Source: Lachnospiraceae bacterium
GTDB lineage: Bacteria > Bacillota > Clostridia > Lachnospirales > Lachnospiraceae
DNA: 64,000 nucleotides
Direction: 5' to 3'
NCBI GenBank assembly: GCA_017461725.1
Contig: JAFTXG010000001.1
Span: forward strand, 49,984-113,983
Below, piece by piece: positions 18,773 through 27,000 of the stretch. Both the position numbers and the translations under genes were made by a program. Under the pieces are notes generated by a model that did not search any database, was not told the origin of the DNA, and saw nothing but the letters and a program-made list of their open reading frames with translations. The stretch's first letter is position 1. Each line of letters starts with the position of its first letter.

Positions 18773-18806
18773 ACACAAAAATCGCGAAACTCTCGTTTCG
18801 CGATTT
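18773..18806 (-). terminator. Terminator of the tRNA-Leu(CAG) gene
   Basis: Perfect 12-base stem AAATCGCGAAAC / GTTTCGCGATTT with a four-base loop. On the minus strand it ends in TTTTTGTGTTT, immediately after the tRNA. Confidence 0.85.
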
Positions 18807-18809
18807 CAG

Positions 18810-18894
18810 TGCGGATGGCGGGACTTGAACCCGCACGAGCGTAATGCTCACATGAACCTGAATCATGCGCGTATGCCAATTCCGCCACATCCGC
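18810..18894 (-). tRNA. tRNA-Leu (anticodon CAG)
   Basis: Class II tRNA with long variable arm. Acceptor GCGGATG pairs with CATCCGC, discriminator A; the T arm is GCGGGTTCAAGTCCCGC. Anticodon stem CATGA/TCATG encloses the loop TTCAGGT, giving anticodon CAG, which reads CUG. CCA is not encoded. Confidence 0.95.
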
Positions 18895-18930
18895 AGGTCT
18901 TTTGCGTTGCTCATTTCTGAACGCTCGTTT

Positions 18931-18959
18931 ATAATATCAAATTAGAATGGATTTGTCAA
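18931..18959 (-). promoter_or_regulatory. Promoter of tRNA-Leu(CAG)
   Basis: TTGACA, 17 bases, TATTAT on the minus strand, about 35 bases before the tRNA. It begins right after the methyltransferase stop codon and an A-rich stretch, so no terminator separates the two. Confidence 0.75.
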
Positions 18960-18978
18960 CTACTTTTTTTATTTTTTT

Positions 18979-20457
18979 TCAATTTTTTTCGTCGATTTTC
19001 GTAACTTCCTCAGTCTCGTATTCCACCCGGTAGTATTTCAGACTGGCCTCATAATTTTCCTGCCCGATGACACGCTTCAGTCTCTCCCAGGTCACCTCAC
19101 GGCAAATATTGTTTTCATTGCTGGTACAGAGGATAAACTTGCGTTTTCCGCCGTCCAGCTGATTCAGCTTCATCACCGCATGGCCCAGTGTACCACTTCC
19201 GGCAAAAAAGTCCAGACACAGCGCATCGGCTCTGCGCACCGAGGCCACCAGTTTTTCCAACAGACGCACCGGCTTAGGGTAATTAAAGCTTTTCTGTCTG
19301 CCAAGGATCTGACGAAGTTCCTCATCCGCGTCCTCATTGGTTCCCCAACCGCAGACAAACAGATCCTCAGGATCAATGGCCGTGCGATATGTTCGCTCCG
19401 GGTCTTCTCCCACTCTGGACAAAAGATCCTTCAACATCTTAAACCGGGGATGATCCACGATGCGGCGCAGATACAGGTCTCTGGTCAAATACAGCTCATC
19501 CTTTGACGCAAATTCATCCAGAGCCTCCTGTGCATAGCGCCAGTTGCCCTCGATCAGCACATCCTTCTCCAGTACGCCGCCGGAAATGATCAGATCAGAG
19601 TGCAGCACCATATTCATGGTCTTATCCGAAATGATGGCACCGGTGGGCAGAAAATAGTCTTTATCCTTATAATTGCTGGGCACTCCGGCCGGAATCCGGC
19701 GAATATCCCGCTTATTGACCGCATTGATACAGGGATAGGTCTCACGCTTTCTGGTCACCTGCCCCACCAGTCCGGTAAACCGTTTTATGTTATTGGTATA
19801 GACCAGTATATACTCTTTGATATTCGTGATGGAATTAGAGAGGAAGGAACCTTTTCGTTTTTTCTCCCACACCAGCTGAGAGACAAAATTTTCCTCGCCG
19901 AACAGCTCATCGCAGATAAACCGCAGGGTGGCCTGCTCATTGTCATCAATACTGATGAAAATCACACCGCCGTCCGCCAGCAGGCCTGCCGCCAGCTGAA
20001 GACGCTTTTTCATGAAGCTGACCCACTTGCTGTGGCGGAAGGAATCTCCCGCATCCACAAAGGTATCGTCATAGACAAAGTCTTTGTTTTTGGTGTTATA
20101 GGGCGGGTCAATGTAGATCACATCCACCTTGCCGCGGTAGTCCTCCTCCAGAAGCTGCAGCGCTGCCAGATTATCGCCCTCGATCAGCAGATTATCCTCG
20201 CCGCCGTTACAAACCGCAGCCGCCTCATCCTCAACTAAAACCGCACGGTGAGTTGCCAGAATATCCTCGATCTTTTCGCGGTGCTCCTCATATACCAGAC
20301 CAAATTTTCTGCCGTTGATATCCTCCTCGATCTCCATCAGCGCATCAAGCAGACCGTCCCGGTCCGGATTCTGGGAAGATGATGCGATGAAGTTTCGGAT
20401 CTGTTCCAGCTTGGTCAGCAATTCTTCACGTTTTTCTCTGGACTTGTTTGTACTCAT
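18979..20457 (-). CDS. Orphan DNA adenine methyltransferase, type III Mod-like
   Basis: 492-residue methyltransferase transferring a methyl group from SAM to adenine in DNA. Motif IV DPPY is in VIYIDPPYNTKNKDF near residue 113, and the SAM-binding motif I DFFAGSGTLGHAV lies C-terminal near residue 428, the beta-class order of type III Mod subunits. No restriction (Res) gene is adjacent: the neighbours are a tRNA and a membrane protein. The protein ends shortly after the catalytic core (KYYRVEYETEEV) and seems shorter at the C-terminus than typical Mod proteins. Likely a solitary, possibly regulatory, methylase. Confidence 0.85.
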   Translation of the reverse strand: MSTNKSREKREELLTKLEQIRNFIASSSQNPDRDGLLDALMEIEEDINGRKFGLVYEEHREKIEDILATHRAVLVEDEAAAVCNGGEDNLLIEGDNLAALQLLEEDYRGKVDVIYIDPPYNTKNKDFVYDDTFVDAGDSFRHSKWVSFMKKRLQLAAGLLADGGVIFISIDDNEQATLRFICDELFGEENFVSQLVWEKKRKGSFLSNSITNIKEYILVYTNNIKRFTGLVGQVTRKRETYPCINAVNKRDIRRIPAGVPSNYKDKDYFLPTGAIISDKTMNMVLHSDLIISGGVLEKDVLIEGNWRYAQEALDEFASKDELYLTRDLYLRRIVDHPRFKMLKDLLSRVGEDPERTYRTAIDPEDLFVCGWGTNEDADEELRQILGRQKSFNYPKPVRLLEKLVASVRRADALCLDFFAGSGTLGHAVMKLNQLDGGKRKFILCTSNENNICREVTWERLKRVIGQENYEASLKYYRVEYETEEVTKIDEKN

Positions 20458-20512
20458 TTAGCCCTCCGTCAAGGCAGATTTTGTCGACCCCTGTCGATAG
20501 TCACTAAATTAT

Positions 20513-20541
20513 AGTATAACATCGTTCCTTCGATTAGGCAA
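20513..20541 (-). promoter_or_regulatory. Promoter of the methyltransferase gene
   Basis: TTGCCT, 17 bases, TATACT on the minus strand; a second -10-like TATAAT overlaps just downstream. A run of seven T residues lies upstream of it and could end the preceding transcript. Confidence 0.55.
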
Positions 20542-20581
20542 GAAAAAAAGGCTGTAGAGGAGCGATAAGTCCCTGTACCAA

Positions 20582-22114
20582 TCACTCCCCGTACTGAATC
20601 CCGGTTATATTACCTTGTGTGTCCACAAAAACAGTCTGGTCTCCCCCAGCGGTGTTTTTCTTTGAGAAGTTCACCGACCATAATCCGGTATCAAAGTCAA
20701 AATAGGCCCTCACCTGATTATACTCCACATTACACTTCTGCGAAGCGATCTCGATGGCCTCCGTCTCGCCGGTCAGATTTGCCGCGACCACTGCGCTCTC
20801 CACGATCCGCAGCGCCTCATCTCCGTACTGATCCCACCAGGCGCTGGCACCTTCATTCATGAATACATAGCTTCCGGGTGTATCGTTAAAGCTGATAAAA
20901 TCCCATCCGACAGGACCACCGTAGCTGCCCAGATGAGCCGTTCTCTCTCCGATCACAATCTCCTTCGACGATAATCCAGTGCCGCACACGCCGAACACAT
21001 CGTAATAGTGCAGCTTCAGCTTTCCCTCCGATTGACCCTTCGGCCAAAAGCTGATGCCAAAATCATATACATCCTCAGCGTACTCGTCAATTTCATATTC
21101 CCAGCCTTCAAGTTTCAACAGCCTCATATTGACCCAGTTGCAGCTGTATTCAATGTACTCTTTCCTGTCCGTCACATTCTTCCCGTCCAGAATCACCGTA
21201 ACCGCCGACTCGTCGGCCACATCGACGCCCGCCTCCGGCTCGATCATCAGGTGCCACTCCGCCATATCGTCGGTGACCACTTCCGGCACGATGGTCTTGA
21301 TGGCGATCTCCATCTCACTTTCTCCGTCATTACCGATCACTCTGACATCGGTGACCTGATGGCGGATGGAACCGCTGCCCTCCTCCAGAAGGACGAACAC
21401 CAGAATCTGCTGTTCAAAATAGGCATCGTCATACTTTTCGCAGGCATCCAGAAAACCGATGGTCGTATCCGAATATACCTTTGCGGGATTTTCCAGATAA
21501 TAGATATCTTTGTACTCCTCATAATATGTACTCAGCTCATCGGCAGAGCGGATGATCTTTACCACCGGGTAATCGATGTCCTCGTGATACCCATCGGTAC
21601 GGATATACTGCACAGAAAAATCACAGTCCTTTTTCGGCAAATATAATCCGCTTCCATCGTCTCCACCGTTCCCACTCTCATCGCCGTCACGCTCACCGCC
21701 ACCGATTCCGTCACTTCCGCTGATGATCGTCTCCCAGCTGAGCCAGCCCAGTTCCGTCAACCCATCGATAACCGTCTGCGGAATATCGTCCATGGATCCA
21801 TCCCCCAGCCGCATGCAGAAATACACGCCGGTCTTCCCCGGATAGCTCTCCGCAATGCCGTCGTGAACCACCAGGATCTTATCGCCCGTCTCCATTTTAT
21901 CAAACATCTCTGTATTTCCACCGCGGGCAGACATATTGATCGGTGAATCCCCGGCGATCAACAGATAGGATCCGTTGTCCGCAACCAGACATCTGCCCAC
22001 GGTGATACCGTTTCCCTTATATGACCAGACGAGGAGTGCTATCATTCCCACCGCACACAGGGCCAGTACGGCTCCCAACACAGATAACATCGACTTCAGT
22101 ATGTTCTTTTTCAC
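20582..22114 (-). CDS. Membrane-anchored protein of unknown function
   Basis: 510 residues. One N-terminal membrane span (about 9-31) would anchor a large extracellular domain. A Gly/Asp-rich linker (about 138-160) separates two folded parts. The C-terminal end has beta-strand-rich, PepSY-like character (LWSVNFSKKN, VFVDTQGNITGI). I recognise no family. Start is GTG, placed well after AAGGAGGGT. Transcribed alone; a TATAAT about 80 bases upstream has no good -35. Confidence 0.7.
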   Translation of the reverse strand: MKKNILKSMLSVLGAVLALCAVGMIALLVWSYKGNGITVGRCLVADNGSYLLIAGDSPINMSARGGNTEMFDKMETGDKILVVHDGIAESYPGKTGVYFCMRLGDGSMDDIPQTVIDGLTELGWLSWETIISGSDGIGGGERDGDESGNGGDDGSGLYLPKKDCDFSVQYIRTDGYHEDIDYPVVKIIRSADELSTYYEEYKDIYYLENPAKVYSDTTIGFLDACEKYDDAYFEQQILVFVLLEEGSGSIRHQVTDVRVIGNDGESEMEIAIKTIVPEVVTDDMAEWHLMIEPEAGVDVADESAVTVILDGKNVTDRKEYIEYSCNWVNMRLLKLEGWEYEIDEYAEDVYDFGISFWPKGQSEGKLKLHYYDVFGVCGTGLSSKEIVIGERTAHLGSYGGPVGWDFISFNDTPGSYVFMNEGASAWWDQYGDEALRIVESAVVAANLTGETEAIEIASQKCNVEYNQVRAYFDFDTGLWSVNFSKKNTAGGDQTVFVDTQGNITGIQYGE

Positions 22115-22265
22115 GATAGTACCCTCCTTGTATTCAACAGCGAATTTTCAACGGTCAAAATACGATATCCCTTTCACTTATTATACGATCGATCCGCATC
22201 TGTTTCCTTACACGTTTCCTCTTTTACCCATCAATATCATGGCCGCCTTGAAGCTGCCACTCCTT

Positions 22266-22721
22266 TCAGTCACAGTCAGCAATGCACCGCATCTCCATGT
22301 CATAGATGTCATCAATGGAGACCTGACTCCCATCTTTCATCACCACCGCCCGCGCATACTCATCTATCCTCTTCACACATCCGCTGACGCTGACATAAAC
22401 GCCGCCCACTTTCCGCTCATCCGGCTGAAAATACGTAATCGTGACCTCCGGTTGCTCATCACTCATGATTCTCTCCCGAATCATCTGCAGCCGCTCATCC
22501 AACATCGCCATTCTGCTCTCGTCAAGTTCTATCCGCTCATCGGTCAGTCTGGCGGTCTCCTTCACCGCCGCATCGTAACCGGTCAATGCCGCAAAAGGCG
22601 AAAACTGCGCAGCCCGGTCGATCATGGACATCTGCGGTCTGGTTTTTGAGATGTGATGGGGCAGATTAATAATATCCTCGTATTTACGCCTTGTGTCCGC
22701 CAATCTGTTCATTCCGGTCAA
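22266..22721 (-). CDS. YolD-like protein
   Basis: Small protein of the YolD-like family, 151 residues: an RAAQFSPFAALTGYD block near residue 37, and a C-terminal beta domain (FQPDERKVGGVYVSVSG, ISIDDIYD-like). YolD-like proteins are typically encoded beside UvrX/ImpB-type Y-family polymerases, as here. Its TTG start lies nine bases after AAGGAG inside the polymerase 3' end, a 38-base overlap in another frame; an ATG three codons later is an alternative. Confidence 0.85.
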   Translation of the reverse strand: MTGMNRLADTRRKYEDIINLPHHISKTRPQMSMIDRAAQFSPFAALTGYDAAVKETARLTDERIELDESRMAMLDERLQMIRERIMSDEQPEVTITYFQPDERKVGGVYVSVSGCVKRIDEYARAVVMKDGSQVSIDDIYDMEMRCIADCD

Positions 22722-24210
22722 TAGTGGTCGCTCCTTCCTCCAAATTCATGCCTTTCAGGATCGCATTCTTGCCAAATTTCTTTTTTATGCTCAACACTGC
22801 CTGCTGCATCCGCTTTTCTCTCTCGCGCGCCGCCTTTTCCTCTTCCCTTTTTTGCTGTTCTGCCGCATAATCGGTGAACAGATCCAGCTGTTCAAAAACA
22901 ACTTTTTCCGGCACGGATCGCTCGTCAACCACCCGGTTTGCCGTGAGGGTCACCCGGCGCACCAGAAGATTCGGATCAATGATCCGATCATACAGCTCCA
23001 TAACCGCATCCATGATCAATTTCGTGGAGGATGTCTGACGTTCCAAATTCGCCGTTCCGTGGGCGTGTTTTGGCACCCTGCGGCCATAGTGGTCAATGGT
23101 CACCGGCCCCTTATAGGCCTTGCTTCGCTCGGGATCACTTAAATTTTCAATATCATATCCCACGGTAAGGACCATCTGATCGGTCACCAGACCCTTGTCC
23201 ACCAGATCCAGCACCAGCAGATCGGTCATCTCACGGACGATCAGCTTCGCTTTCTCCGAAGGATAAGGGCAGTGCAGCACCTGTCCGGAACCAACGCTGC
23301 TGGACTCCGGCTTATAGGCCTTGATATCTGCCATGGTGCAGGGCTCCCAGCCCCAGGCATGATCAATCAGAAGCTCCGCATTGATCCCAAATAACTTGTA
23401 AAGAAGATCCTCGTTGTGGTACTCCCCCGGTTTTCCGATGGAACATCTGGCGATATCCCCCATGGTATACATCCCGTGGGCCTCCAGCTTTTTCGCGTAG
23501 CCTGCACCCACCCGCCAGAAATCCGTCAGTGGCCGATGATCCCAGAGGAGTCTGCGATAGCTCATCTCATCCAGCTCCGCGATCCGCAGACCGTCCTCAT
23601 CTGCCTCAATATGCTTCGCCACAATATCCATGGCGATCTTACAGAGATACAGATTGGTGCCAATCCCCGCTGCCGCAGTGATCCCGGTGGTTTTCAGCAC
23701 ATCCTGAATCATTCGCTTGGCAAACTCCCGTGCAGTCAGTCCGCTGACCCTCAAATAGGAGGTCACATCCATCATCACCTCGTCGATGGAGTAGACGTGA
23801 ATATCCTCCGGGGCCACGTACTTCAAATATACCTGATAGATCCGGGTGCTGCACTCCATATAGCGGGCCATCTGAGGCGGAGCCGCAATATAGTCAATGG
23901 CGCGGGAAGGGTCCGTGGCCAATTCATCTGCATCATAGGAACTCCCCGTAAATCTGTGGCCGGGAGCCTTCTGCTGACGAAGGCTGTTTGCCTCCTTCAC
24001 CTTCTGCACCACCTCAAACAGTCTGGCCCGTCCTCCGATCCCGTAGGACTTGAGGGATGGTGAGACCGCCAGACAGATGGTCTTTTCCGTCCGGCTGGCA
24101 TCCGCCACCACCAGATTAGTGGTCAACGGATCAAGCCCCCTCTCCATACACTCCCAGGAGGCATAGAAGGACTTCAGATCAATGGCAATATAGGTTTTGT
24201 TTTCATTCAT
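22684..24210 (-). CDS. Y-family DNA polymerase (UvrX/DinB type)
   Basis: Error-prone translesion polymerase, 508 residues. The palm motif is AIDLKSFYASWE at the N-terminus, and YSIDEVMMD near residue 140 carries the second acidic pair. A canonical sliding-clamp motif QLDLF sits near residue 445, followed by a Lys/Glu/Arg-rich helix. Start ATG at 24210 follows AGGAGGTG; the frame extends upstream only through repeat sequence. Forms a bicistron with the YolD-like gene. Likely induced by DNA damage, though no clear LexA box was found. Confidence 0.92.
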   Translation of the reverse strand: MNENKTYIAIDLKSFYASWECMERGLDPLTTNLVVADASRTEKTICLAVSPSLKSYGIGGRARLFEVVQKVKEANSLRQQKAPGHRFTGSSYDADELATDPSRAIDYIAAPPQMARYMECSTRIYQVYLKYVAPEDIHVYSIDEVMMDVTSYLRVSGLTAREFAKRMIQDVLKTTGITAAAGIGTNLYLCKIAMDIVAKHIEADEDGLRIAELDEMSYRRLLWDHRPLTDFWRVGAGYAKKLEAHGMYTMGDIARCSIGKPGEYHNEDLLYKLFGINAELLIDHAWGWEPCTMADIKAYKPESSSVGSGQVLHCPYPSEKAKLIVREMTDLLVLDLVDKGLVTDQMVLTVGYDIENLSDPERSKAYKGPVTIDHYGRRVPKHAHGTANLERQTSSTKLIMDAVMELYDRIIDPNLLVRRVTLTANRVVDERSVPEKVVFEQLDLFTDYAAEQQKREEEKAAREREKRMQQAVLSIKKKFGKNAILKGMNLEEGATTIDRNEQIGGHKA

Positions 24211-24240
24211 CACATCCACCTCCTGACGGCTCTTTCCCAT

Positions 24241-24351
24241 CGGTTCTTCCCTTGCGGTTGTTCCCTGTCGATTTTTCTCTGCCACTTCTTCCTTATCGGT
24301 TCTTCCCGATTTTTTCCGCCGATTCTTCCTTACCGTTTCTTCCCTGCCGTC
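24241..24351. repeat. Degenerate 14-bp tandem repeats before the polymerase gene
   Basis: About seven copies with consensus near CGNTTCTTCCCTNC on the plus strand, mostly in strict 14-base register with one 9-base interruption. It occupies the polymerase 5' leader region, purine-rich on the transcribed strand. Confidence 0.7.
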
Positions 24352-24453
24352 AAACCGTCAGAATCAGGACACATCACTGGTTATTTCCGATATTTCTTTC
24401 TCTCAAAAAGAACAGCCGGCAACTGTCTGCCGGCCATCCTCATCATTCACAAC

Positions 24454-24888
24454 TTACTCCTCTTCTTTGCTCAGATCCACATGCTTTGCCATGAAATCAT
24501 CCAGCTGCTTGATCTGGAGATTATCCTCGGTAAAGCACTTAAGGCTCATTACCAGCAGTACGAACAATTTCGCAGTCGTCACGATACGATCAGCCGTAGA
24601 GAACAGGTTGGAAACAAAAGCAATGCTGAAACTTTGACCAAAGATGCTCATAACGGAATCCATCACCGAAATAATACTCGGAACAAAATCCAGAACTACT
24701 GATAATGCAGAACATACAAAAGTAATGATCACAGTCTGAATCGTCATCTTTTTCAGCCACTCATTTTTCTCCATCAGCAGAATGTAAAGCACCAGTCCAA
24801 GAAAGAAAACATATCCTCCGGACAGAGGTGCCAGACAGGTGATGGCTGCCAGCAGTTTCACAGAGATGCCAAGCTTTGTCTTTTCCAT
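24454..24888 (-). CDS. Small integral membrane protein of unknown function
   Basis: 144 residues with about four hydrophobic segments (roughly 10-35, 45-70, 75-95, 100-120) and a charged C-terminal tail. No recognised family. ATG at 24888 follows GGAGGGTATACTT with good spacing; an ATG five codons upstream lacks a site. Stands alone between repeat sequence and a tRNA gene. Confidence 0.65.
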   Translation of the reverse strand: MEKTKLGISVKLLAAITCLAPLSGGYVFFLGLVLYILLMEKNEWLKKMTIQTVIITFVCSALSVVLDFVPSIISVMDSVMSIFGQSFSIAFVSNLFSTADRIVTTAKLFVLLVMSLKCFTEDNLQIKQLDDFMAKHVDLSKEEE

Positions 24889-25011
24889 AAGTATACCCTC
24901 CATTGTAAAATGTTATTATCAGTATATCATTTACTTTTTCAATGTGCAAGCAAAACCAAAAAAACTGTTATTTTACAGAAAAATAATCCTGAAATAATTT
25001 TAAAATAGGTA

Positions 25012-25040
25012 TTGACTTTTCCCCGTGAAAATGCTATTAT
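25012..25040 (+). promoter_or_regulatory. Promoter of tRNA-Leu(AAG)
   Basis: TTGACT, 17 bases, TATTAT with an extended TGC element, 18 bases before the tRNA. Confidence 0.75.
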
Positions 25041-25058
25041 AACCCTTGCGTTCAGCAT

Positions 25059-25141
25059 GCGGATGTGCTGGAACTGGCAGACAGGCATGACTAAGGATCA
25101 TGTGCTCGTAGGGCGTGCGGGTTCAAGTCCCGCCATCCGCA
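25059..25141 (+). tRNA. tRNA-Leu (anticodon AAG)
   Basis: Class II tRNA. Acceptor GCGGATG/CATCCGC, discriminator A, T arm identical to the other tRNA-Leu. Anticodon stem CATGA/TCATG encloses CTAAGGA, giving AAG (reads CUU and probably other CUN codons). No encoded CCA. Its last 28 bases equal those of the tRNA at 18810-18894, which lies in opposite orientation. Confidence 0.95.
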
Positions 25142-25144
25142 GTC

Positions 25145-25184
25145 AAACCGTTGTAAACATCAGGTTTACAGCGGTTTTTTTGTT
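25145..25184 (+). terminator. Terminator of tRNA-Leu(AAG)
   Basis: Stem ACCGTTGTAAAC / GTTTACAGCGGT with a five-base loop followed by TTTTTTTG on the plus strand. Confidence 0.85.
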
Positions 25185-25267
25185 TTCTGTAAAAGTTTTC
25201 ATGCCTACATGATTCTTGAGCAAAATTTAAGGAGTCATGTGAGTATGAAAACCAAAATGTTTTGATC

Positions 25268-25302
25268 AAAAAAGGACGCCGAAGAATCCTCCTCAGCGTC
25301 CA
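25268..25302 (-). terminator. Terminator of the ECF S-component gene
   Basis: Stem GGACGCTGA / TCGGCGTCC followed by TTTTTT on the minus strand, 40 bases after the stop codon. Confidence 0.8.
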
Positions 25303-25341
25303 TTTTCTCACTAATTATCGTCCAATCAGTTCAATGCAAGA

Positions 25342-25902
25342 TCATCCTTCCTTGCTCAGGCTGCCCTTCTTTGCGCGGGTCTTGCTGTACAGAACCAGAA
25401 GCACAGTACCGATCACACCGGTAACAACAGCGTTCAGGATAGCCGCAGTGATACCCTGCAGGAATACAGTCTCAACGGGCTCAGAGTAAATCACGATGTC
25501 CAGAATAGGCGCTACTACCAGCCATGCGATCACATTAGCCACAACCTGATATACGTTGTACAGAATGATGTCCTTCTTGCCGAACTCACCCTCTTCCACG
25601 TTCAGCTTGGGGTAAACCAGACCGATCAGGAAACAGGAAACGCCGGAAGCGATAACCCAGCTCCACCAGGGTGAGCCGTAGGAAAGCGCATCAGACAGTG
25701 CATGTCCGATGAATGCGATCAGACCACCTGCGATGGGGCCGAACATCGCTGCGAAGAATCCGCCTACGCCGTATGCGGTCTGCAGGGAAGTCTCCGGAAC
25801 GGGGCTGGGAACCTTAACGTACATAAACAGTACGAAAAACAGGGCTGCACCCAGACCGGTAGCCACGATGGTCTTGGTCTTAAACTCAAATAATTTCTTC
25901 AT
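25342..25902 (-). CDS. ECF transporter S component, UPF0397 family
   Basis: Substrate-binding membrane subunit of an energy-coupling factor importer. 186 residues with about six spans and family hallmarks: VPETSLQTAYGVGGFFAAMFGP, YGSPWWSWVIASGV and EFGKKDIILYNVYQ. UPF0397 proteins normally work with an EcfT and a double ATPase, which are encoded just upstream here. Substrate not established from sequence. Separately transcribed from its own promoter with a structured leader. Start ATG after AAGGAGGATAGAG. Confidence 0.88.
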   Translation of the reverse strand: MKKLFEFKTKTIVATGLGAALFFVLFMYVKVPSPVPETSLQTAYGVGGFFAAMFGPIAGGLIAFIGHALSDALSYGSPWWSWVIASGVSCFLIGLVYPKLNVEEGEFGKKDIILYNVYQVVANVIAWLVVAPILDIVIYSEPVETVFLQGITAAILNAVVTGVIGTVLLVLYSKTRAKKGSLSKEG

Positions 25903-25998
25903 ACCTCTATCCTCCTTGGATGCTTGACAGGACGTAAATCCTGCTTTATCTTATAACGCTGCAATGCATTTCCGCCCGGCGGCATACATCCACATTAC
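25903..25998 (-). promoter_or_regulatory. Structured 5' leader of the ECF S component; candidate cis-regulatory RNA
   Basis: Between the promoter and the gene the RNA can close with an 8-bp perfect stem, GGACGTAA with TTACGTCC. Inside is a hairpin ATGTATGCCGCC / GGCGGAAATGCAT. The closing arm lies about 20 bases before the ribosome site. I do not recognise a known riboswitch class. Confidence 0.4.
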
Positions 25999-26004
25999 GT
26001 CCGC

Positions 26005-26033
26005 ATTATAGCACAAAACCGTTCACTTGTAAA
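26005..26033 (-). promoter_or_regulatory. Promoter of the ECF S-component gene
   Basis: TTTACA, 17 bases, perfect TATAAT preceded by TGTGC on the minus strand. Confidence 0.8.
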
Positions 26034-26120
26034 CAAATAAGTAAACCAATCGCTCCATACATGAACAGTTCAGCCCTAATGGATATGAAACAGTTGTCTC
26101 GGAAAGCCGCATACGGAATC

Positions 26121-26984
26121 TTACTTCATAAAGGTCACGGTCCATTCCGCACCGTAGCTCAGATCATACTGCTTGCAGAGGCTGCCCTGACTGACTGCCA
26201 TGGCCACCTTCATGAGCTCATTGTTGTAAATCATGGGCTCGCCCTTCTTCGCGTAACCGAAGCTCTGGTGGAACAGTACCTTCTGTGCAAAGCGCTCCTC
26301 TCCCTCACAGCAGATGCTCACATCCACCATGTCCCCATAGGCGAATCCTGCCTCCTCGAACTTCTTCAGCGGAATGTTGGTCCACAGGTTTCCAAAGTTA
26401 GGGTCGTTGATTTCAAATATTCCTTTCACCCAGCCGGGCTTTACCTCCGGCTCGTAGATGGGATGCTCCACGATCTCCTCCACGGGATACTCGGGACCTA
26501 CGCCCTCGAAGTCGATGATACCGCTGGCCAGTCTGGCCGCTGTGTAGCCAAAGAGGTCTCTTCCGTGGAAGATCGCCACACCCTCGGTGCCCTTGCCCCG
26601 CAGACGATTGACGGTCTCGTCAATCTCGCGGACAGACTCGATGCCGATGAACTTCTTTACATGAGTCAGGCTTCCATTGTCGGGAGTCACCACATAATAG
26701 CCGTCCACGGTCTTCGCCACACAGGCGCGGCGCTTGGTGCCCACGCCTGGATCGACAACAGAAACATAGATGGTTCCCTCCGGCCAGAACTGGAGGCTCT
26801 GGTAGAGACGGTAGCTGGCGCTCCAGGTGTCGTACTGGGGGATCTGATGGGTTCCGTCCATGATCTCCAGCTCGCGGTCAACCGTCTTCACTACACCGTA
26901 CATGGAACTGACCGCGCCCTCCGCATAGGTAAAATCAGTCTGAAACACTAAGATGGGCTTATCGTATTTGCTCATATTCGTCAT
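26121..26984 (-). CDS. SAM hydrolase (DUF62, adenosine-forming)
   Basis: 287-residue SAM hydroxide adenosyltransferase, which hydrolyses S-adenosylmethionine to adenosine and methionine. The family Asp-Arg-His triad is visible: Asp78 in VVDPGVG, Arg85 in TKRRA and His140 in IFHGRDLF, spaced as in archaeal DUF62 enzymes. Fluorinases and chlorinases share the fold, but the triad supports hydrolysis. Last gene of the ECF operon, 16 bases after ecfT; a paralogue starts the operon. Start ATG after AGAGGATGA. Confidence 0.88.
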   Translation of the reverse strand: MTNMSKYDKPILVFQTDFTYAEGAVSSMYGVVKTVDRELEIMDGTHQIPQYDTWSASYRLYQSLQFWPEGTIYVSVVDPGVGTKRRACVAKTVDGYYVVTPDNGSLTHVKKFIGIESVREIDETVNRLRGKGTEGVAIFHGRDLFGYTAARLASGIIDFEGVGPEYPVEEIVEHPIYEPEVKPGWVKGIFEINDPNFGNLWTNIPLKKFEEAGFAYGDMVDVSICCEGEERFAQKVLFHQSFGYAKKGEPMIYNNELMKVAMAVSQGSLCKQYDLSYGAEWTVTFMK

Positions 26985-27000
26985 CCTCTTTCTTGTTTAA

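Noticed and set aside
24241..24351. CRISPR array
   Set aside because: Units are 14 bp, degenerate and without spacers; no cas genes in the window.
18810..25141. Integrative element with tRNA attachment sites
   Set aside because: The shared tRNA 3' ends are in inverted orientation and no integrase is encoded between them.
25903..25998. ZTP (pfl) riboswitch
   Set aside because: GCCGCCGGGC resembles one conserved segment, but the rest of the aptamer consensus is absent and the leader is too short.
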